Origin: Hyphomicrobiales bacterium
GTDB lineage: Bacteria; Pseudomonadota; Alphaproteobacteria; Rhizobiales; Xanthobacteraceae
Assembly (NCBI GenBank): GCA_021732215.1
Contig: JAKFVL010000019.1
Span: 1 to 64,000, forward strand
Direction: 5' to 3'
DNA: 64,000 nucleotides
Shown: positions 61,233 to 64,000 of the stretch, piece after piece
How the letters are laid out: the number at the start of each line of letters is the position of its first letter
Position numbering within the stretch: the first letter of the stretch is position 1
Made by a program: the position numbers and the translations under genes
The notes under the pieces: model-generated
What the model saw: only the letters and a program-made list of their open reading frames with translations
Databases searched by the model: none
What the model was told of the DNA's origin: nothing

Positions 61233-62819
61233 TCACGTCTCTCTCAGCGTGCGCTTCATCACCTTGCCGTTGGCGTTGCGGGGCAGGGGATCGGTGCCGA
61301 GCATGAAGGTTTCCGGCACCTTGTAGTCGGACAGCCGTTCTGCGCACCAGGCCTTCAATTCCTGTTCGCCGGTCTTACCATCGCGGATGACGACAACCGC
61401 ATGGACGCGCTCGCCAAGCACCGGGCAGGGCCGCGCGATCACGGCGCTCTCTGCCACGCCGGGGTGGCCGGCGAGAACTGACTCGACCTCCGCCGAATAG
61501 ATTTTCAGGCCGCCGCGGTTGATCATGTCCTTCTTGCGGTCGAGCACGCGCACGAAGTTCTGCTCGTCGACGGTGCCGAGATCGCCGGAGCGCCAGAAGC
61601 CGCCGGTGAAGCTCTCGGCGGTGGCCTGCGGGTTGTTCCAGTAGCCCTTGATGACCGACCCGCCGTGAATCCAGATTTCGCCGACTTCGCCGCGCGGCAT
61701 TTCATGGCCGGAGTCATTCATCACGATGATTCGTGCGCCGGGGCAGGCGAGCCCGACGCTGTCGATGTTCTGCGCGGTAAGATCGCCCGGCATGATGGTG
61801 CTCGGCGATGCGGTCTCGGTCGAGCCGTAGGCATTCATCAGCTTGAGGCCGGGCAGATGCTGTGACAACCTTTCGATCGTCGCCACCGGCATCGGCGCTC
61901 CACCGAAGCCGCCGATCCGCCACGCCGACAGATCGTACCTGGCGAAATCCGCCTGCAGCAGGCACAAATTGTACATCGCCGGCACCATCACCGTGTAGGT
62001 GATGCGCTCGCGCGCGGCGACAGCCAAATAATCGGCGGCCTTGAATTCCTTCTCGATGATCAGCGCACCCGCGCAGCGGGCCATCGTCGTGATGTTGGCG
62101 ACGACGCCGGTGACGTGCGCCAGCGGCACCACGGCGATCGAGCGATCCTTGTGCGTCAGCGTCATGCAGGCTTCGTACACCATCGAAGAGTGGATGATGT
62201 TGCAGTGGGCGAGCATCGCACCCTTCGGCTTTCCCGTGGTGCCAGAGGTGTAGAGAATCATCGCCGTCTCTTCCTCGCCCGGATCGGCGGGCGGAGGCGG
62301 TTGCTGTGAGGTCAGCAGCGCGTCGAACGGAATGGAGCCCGGCGTAGCGCCGGCCGAGATGCGCACCTTGAGTTCAGGCACATCGGCTGCATCGGGCAGG
62401 CGGCCGGCGAGATCGTCCTCGTGATAGATCAGCTTGGCGCCGCAGTTATTCAGCACATAAGCGATCTCGGGCTTTTGTTGCCGGATGCCGAGGAGCACGC
62501 TGATCGCGCCGAGCCGCGCGGCGGCAAACAGCGTCAGCACGAACTCGATGCGGTTGCCGAGCAGCAGCGCGACCCGGTCGCCGATCTCGATACCCTGCGC
62601 GGCGAGGCCCGCGGAAATCGTCGCAGCTTCGCGCACGACCTCGCGCCATGTCATGCGCCGGTCGCCGCAGACCAGCGCTTCGCCGTCCGGGTGTCTTGCT
62701 TCGGCGTCCAGCACCATCTGCCAGATGTTTTTCGGCCGTTCTGCGAAAGCCGGAATCACCCGGTCGCCGAACCGGGCTTCGAGACGCATCTTTGGGAGAG
62801 GAATTCGCGACCAATCCAT
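61233..62819 (-). CDS. Acyl-CoA synthetase (class I adenylate-forming enzyme)
   Basis: A 528-residue ATP-dependent ligase that activates a carboxylic acid as acyl-AMP and then acyl-CoA. Motifs: the P-loop ILYTSGTTGKPKGAML, NAYGSTETASPS, the ATP motif WRSGDLGTVDEQNFVRVLDRKKDMINRGG (core RSGD and RKKD-I-x-GG-x), and the catalytic lysine near the end in NANGKVMKRTL. Membership near the FadD/cyclohexanecarboxylate/benzoate-type ligases is possible but the substrate is not readable. It is followed upstream by ABC-transporter ATPase genes in the same direction, separated by a repeat, so it may act on a compound imported by that transporter. Confidence 0.92.
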   Translation of the reverse strand: MDWSRIPLPKMRLEARFGDRVIPAFAERPKNIWQMVLDAEARHPDGEALVCGDRRMTWREVVREAATISAGLAAQGIEIGDRVALLLGNRIEFVLTLFAAARLGAISVLLGIRQQKPEIAYVLNNCGAKLIYHEDDLAGRLPDAADVPELKVRISAGATPGSIPFDALLTSQQPPPPADPGEEETAMILYTSGTTGKPKGAMLAHCNIIHSSMVYEACMTLTHKDRSIAVVPLAHVTGVVANITTMARCAGALIIEKEFKAADYLAVAARERITYTVMVPAMYNLCLLQADFARYDLSAWRIGGFGGAPMPVATIERLSQHLPGLKLMNAYGSTETASPSTIMPGDLTAQNIDSVGLACPGARIIVMNDSGHEMPRGEVGEIWIHGGSVIKGYWNNPQATAESFTGGFWRSGDLGTVDEQNFVRVLDRKKDMINRGGLKIYSAEVESVLAGHPGVAESAVIARPCPVLGERVHAVVVIRDGKTGEQELKAWCAERLSDYKVPETFMLGTDPLPRNANGKVMKRTLRET

Positions 62820-62850
62820 GCTGTTTCTCTTTTGGGTCGATGCTTCATCT

Positions 62851-62937
62851 CGTCATTGCGAGGAGCAAAGCGACGAAGCAATCCAGTTTTTCTTCGCGGG
62901 CTCTGGATTGCTTCGGCCTGACGGCCTCGCAATGACG
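62851..62937. repeat. Dispersed palindromic repeat (CGTCATTGCGAG family)
   Basis: CGTCATTGCGAGGAGCAAAG ... AGCAATCCAG and CTGGATTGCTTCGGCC ... CTCGCAATGACG form a hairpin between the LivF-type gene and the acyl-CoA synthetase gene. Confidence 0.87.
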
Positions 62938-62945
62938 GCGGAGGG

Positions 62946-63605
62946 TTAGTGCGCGAGATTCGCGCCGCGCTCGATGGTGAACTCCAGATCGAACAGCGAG
63001 CGCGAGTGGTTCATGTCGGATTGCGAGATCAGCACGGTCAAATCCTTGCCGCGCAGCGAGGCCAGAACTTCCGACAGCCGCTCGGACAGCGCCGGTGCGA
63101 TTCCCTCGAACGGCTCGTCGAGCAGCAGGCACTTGGTGCCGATAGCCAGCGCGCGCCCCAGAGCCACGAGTTTTTGCTGGCCGCCGCTGAGCAGCAAGGC
63201 CTTGCGGTCGCGCATCTCGGTCAACTCGCGGATCACCTCGTAAACGAAATCCAGCCGCGCCGTCTTGTCGATCCCTTTCGTCACCCACAGCGGCAGCATC
63301 ACGTTTTCCTCGACGGTGAGCTGCGGGATCAGTCCGCGATCTTCCGGCATGTAGCCGATGCCGAGCGCTGCGCGGGCATGCCGCGGATACGCCGATAAAT
63401 CCTGCCCTTCAAAATGGATCGCGCCGCGCTTCGGTGTCAGGTGCCCCATGATCGAGCGCATCAGCGTGGTCTTGCCGGCGCCGTTGCGGCCAACGAGACT
63501 TGCCATGCTTCCTTGCGGCACACGCATGGTGAAACCGCGCAGCGCCGGCATCGACTGGATTTCGACGTTGACGTCGCTGATTTCGAGCAGGGGAGCGGCT
63601 GTCAT
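62946..63605 (-). CDS. livF: ABC transporter ATPase, LivF type
   Basis: A 219-residue ABC ATPase of the branched-chain amino acid/HAAT group. Walker A is LVGRNGAGKTTLMRS, the LivF-type IGYMPEDRGLIPQLTVEEN Q-loop region, signature LLSGGQQKLVALGRAL, Walker B KCLLLDEPFEGIAP. It overlaps the upstream livG-type stop by four bases (ATGA at 63602-63605), so both ATPases are made together. The substrate may be an amino acid or an aromatic/alicyclic acid; the nearby acyl-CoA synthetase favours the latter, by inference. Confidence 0.92.
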   Translation of the reverse strand: MTAAPLLEISDVNVEIQSMPALRGFTMRVPQGSMASLVGRNGAGKTTLMRSIMGHLTPKRGAIHFEGQDLSAYPRHARAALGIGYMPEDRGLIPQLTVEENVMLPLWVTKGIDKTARLDFVYEVIRELTEMRDRKALLLSGGQQKLVALGRALAIGTKCLLLDEPFEGIAPALSERLSEVLASLRGKDLTVLISQSDMNHSRSLFDLEFTIERGANLAH

Positions 63606-64000
63606 CGCGCGCCTCCGGTCACGTAGCGGCGCACGTCGGCATCCTTGAGAACGACATCCGGTTCGCCATCGGCCAGGATTCGCCCGCTGTAGAACGCCAG
63701 CACGCGATCCGCGTAGCGGGTGACGATATCCATGTCGTGTTCGACGAACACGATGGTTCCGGCTTCCTTTGTCACCGCCTGGATGACCCGATCCATGGTC
63801 GAGAACTTTTCTTCCGCGGATACGCCGGAGGTCGGCTCGTCGAGCAGCAACAGATGCGGCCGCCGCGCCATCGCCATGGCGATATCGACCAGCTTGCGCA
63901 CGCCGCCGGCCAGTTCCGACACCGGGCGGTCGGCGTAAGCACGCAGACCAAGGCGATCCAGCAGCACAAGAGCCTGCTCGCGGCGGTCCTGAGCTTCGGC
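63602..64000 (-). CDS. livG: ABC transporter ATPase, LivG type, 3' part
   Basis: The C-terminal 132 residues of a LivG-like ATPase; the start lies beyond the window edge. Present are the signature region PVSELAGGVRKLVDIAMAMA (LAGG in place of LSGG), Walker B HLLLLDEPTSGVSAEEK, the H-loop IVFVEHDMDIVTRYADRVLAFYSG and the LivG tail DADVRRYVTGGAR. It is coupled to the LivF gene by a four-base overlap. Upstream genes (permeases and binding protein) should follow outside the window. Confidence 0.9.
   Translation of the reverse strand, partial: AEAQDRREQALVLLDRLGLRAYADRPVSELAGGVRKLVDIAMAMARRPHLLLLDEPTSGVSAEEKFSTMDRVIQAVTKEAGTIVFVEHDMDIVTRYADRVLAFYSGRILADGEPDVVLKDADVRRYVTGGAR

Overview
The window is a high-GC alphaproteobacterial chromosome segment. 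Its gene content points to the order Hyphomicrobiales, family Bradyrhizobiaceae/Nitrobacteraceae (Bradyrhizobium, Rhodopseudomonas, Afipia or Tardiphaga type). The signs are an RpoH of the alphaproteobacterial kind, HWE-type histidine kinases, DUF992, DUF4394, DUF2783, DUF6476 and CWC-type small proteins, a UvrB-like protein with a long N-terminal extension, and many short palindromic intergenic repeats starting with motifs such as CGTCATTGCGAG. I place it at family level only. It reads as core chromosome: I see no phage, plasmid, CRISPR array or large island.

Layout. 1-5.8 kb: start of a probable uvrB, an ECF sigma/anti-sigma pair divergent from a secreted DUF4394 protein, a glutathione transferase, a CWC protein, an aldo/keto reductase and a PlsC acyltransferase. 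6-14 kb: PQQ sugar dehydrogenase, a second GST, a GT87 membrane glycosyltransferase, a GAF-HWE kinase, an aspartate-type aminotransferase and two DUF992 secreted proteins. 14-22 kb: an EF-G paralogue with an altered G3 motif, SnoaL-like protein, DUF1275 protein, shikimate dehydrogenase, glycine-zipper protein, lactate dehydrogenase family flavoenzyme, a 58-residue conserved protein and glmM. 22-30 kb: Fsr-like exporter, two outer-membrane beta-barrels, third GST, GNAT, and serC-serA. 30-37 kb: Cache-HWE kinase, beta-lactamase-fold serine hydrolase with a membrane-bound AraC regulator, two tandem EamA transporters (one frameshifted), and a REP-associated tyrosine transposase (RAYT) flanked by its probable REP sequences. 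37-46.6 kb: purA, a proline-rich membrane protein, a one-domain formyltransferase, several small unknowns, rpoH, rluD and a tRNA-Glu. 46.7-49.8 kb: Cys-rich secreted protein and a CoxE-like VWA / MoxR AAA pair. 49.8-54.6 kb: a MarR regulator divergent from an aromatic-degradation operon ending in hmgA. 54.7-60.2 kb: the phosphate regulon pstS-pstC-pstA-pstB-phoU-phoB behind a clear Pho box. 60-64 kb: a 2OG-Fe(II) oxygenase-like protein, an acyl-CoA synthetase, and livF-livG type ABC ATPases running off the edge.

Genes that work together: the sigma/anti-sigma pair; serC with serA; the MarR-controlled homogentisate operon (monooxygenase, DUF2783, metallo-beta-lactamase fold protein, HmgA); the Pst/Pho operon; the MoxR/VWA pair; and the RAYT with its REP elements.

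I found no strong case for a wholly new large system. The best leads are the RAYT/REP cluster, the metallo-beta-lactamase protein in the hmgA operon that has lost most second-metal ligands, the EF-G paralogue lacking the catalytic histidine, the paired unknown proteins at 42.6-43.5 kb, the operator-like palindrome of the MarR regulator, and several small proteins that ordinary ORF cut-offs miss.
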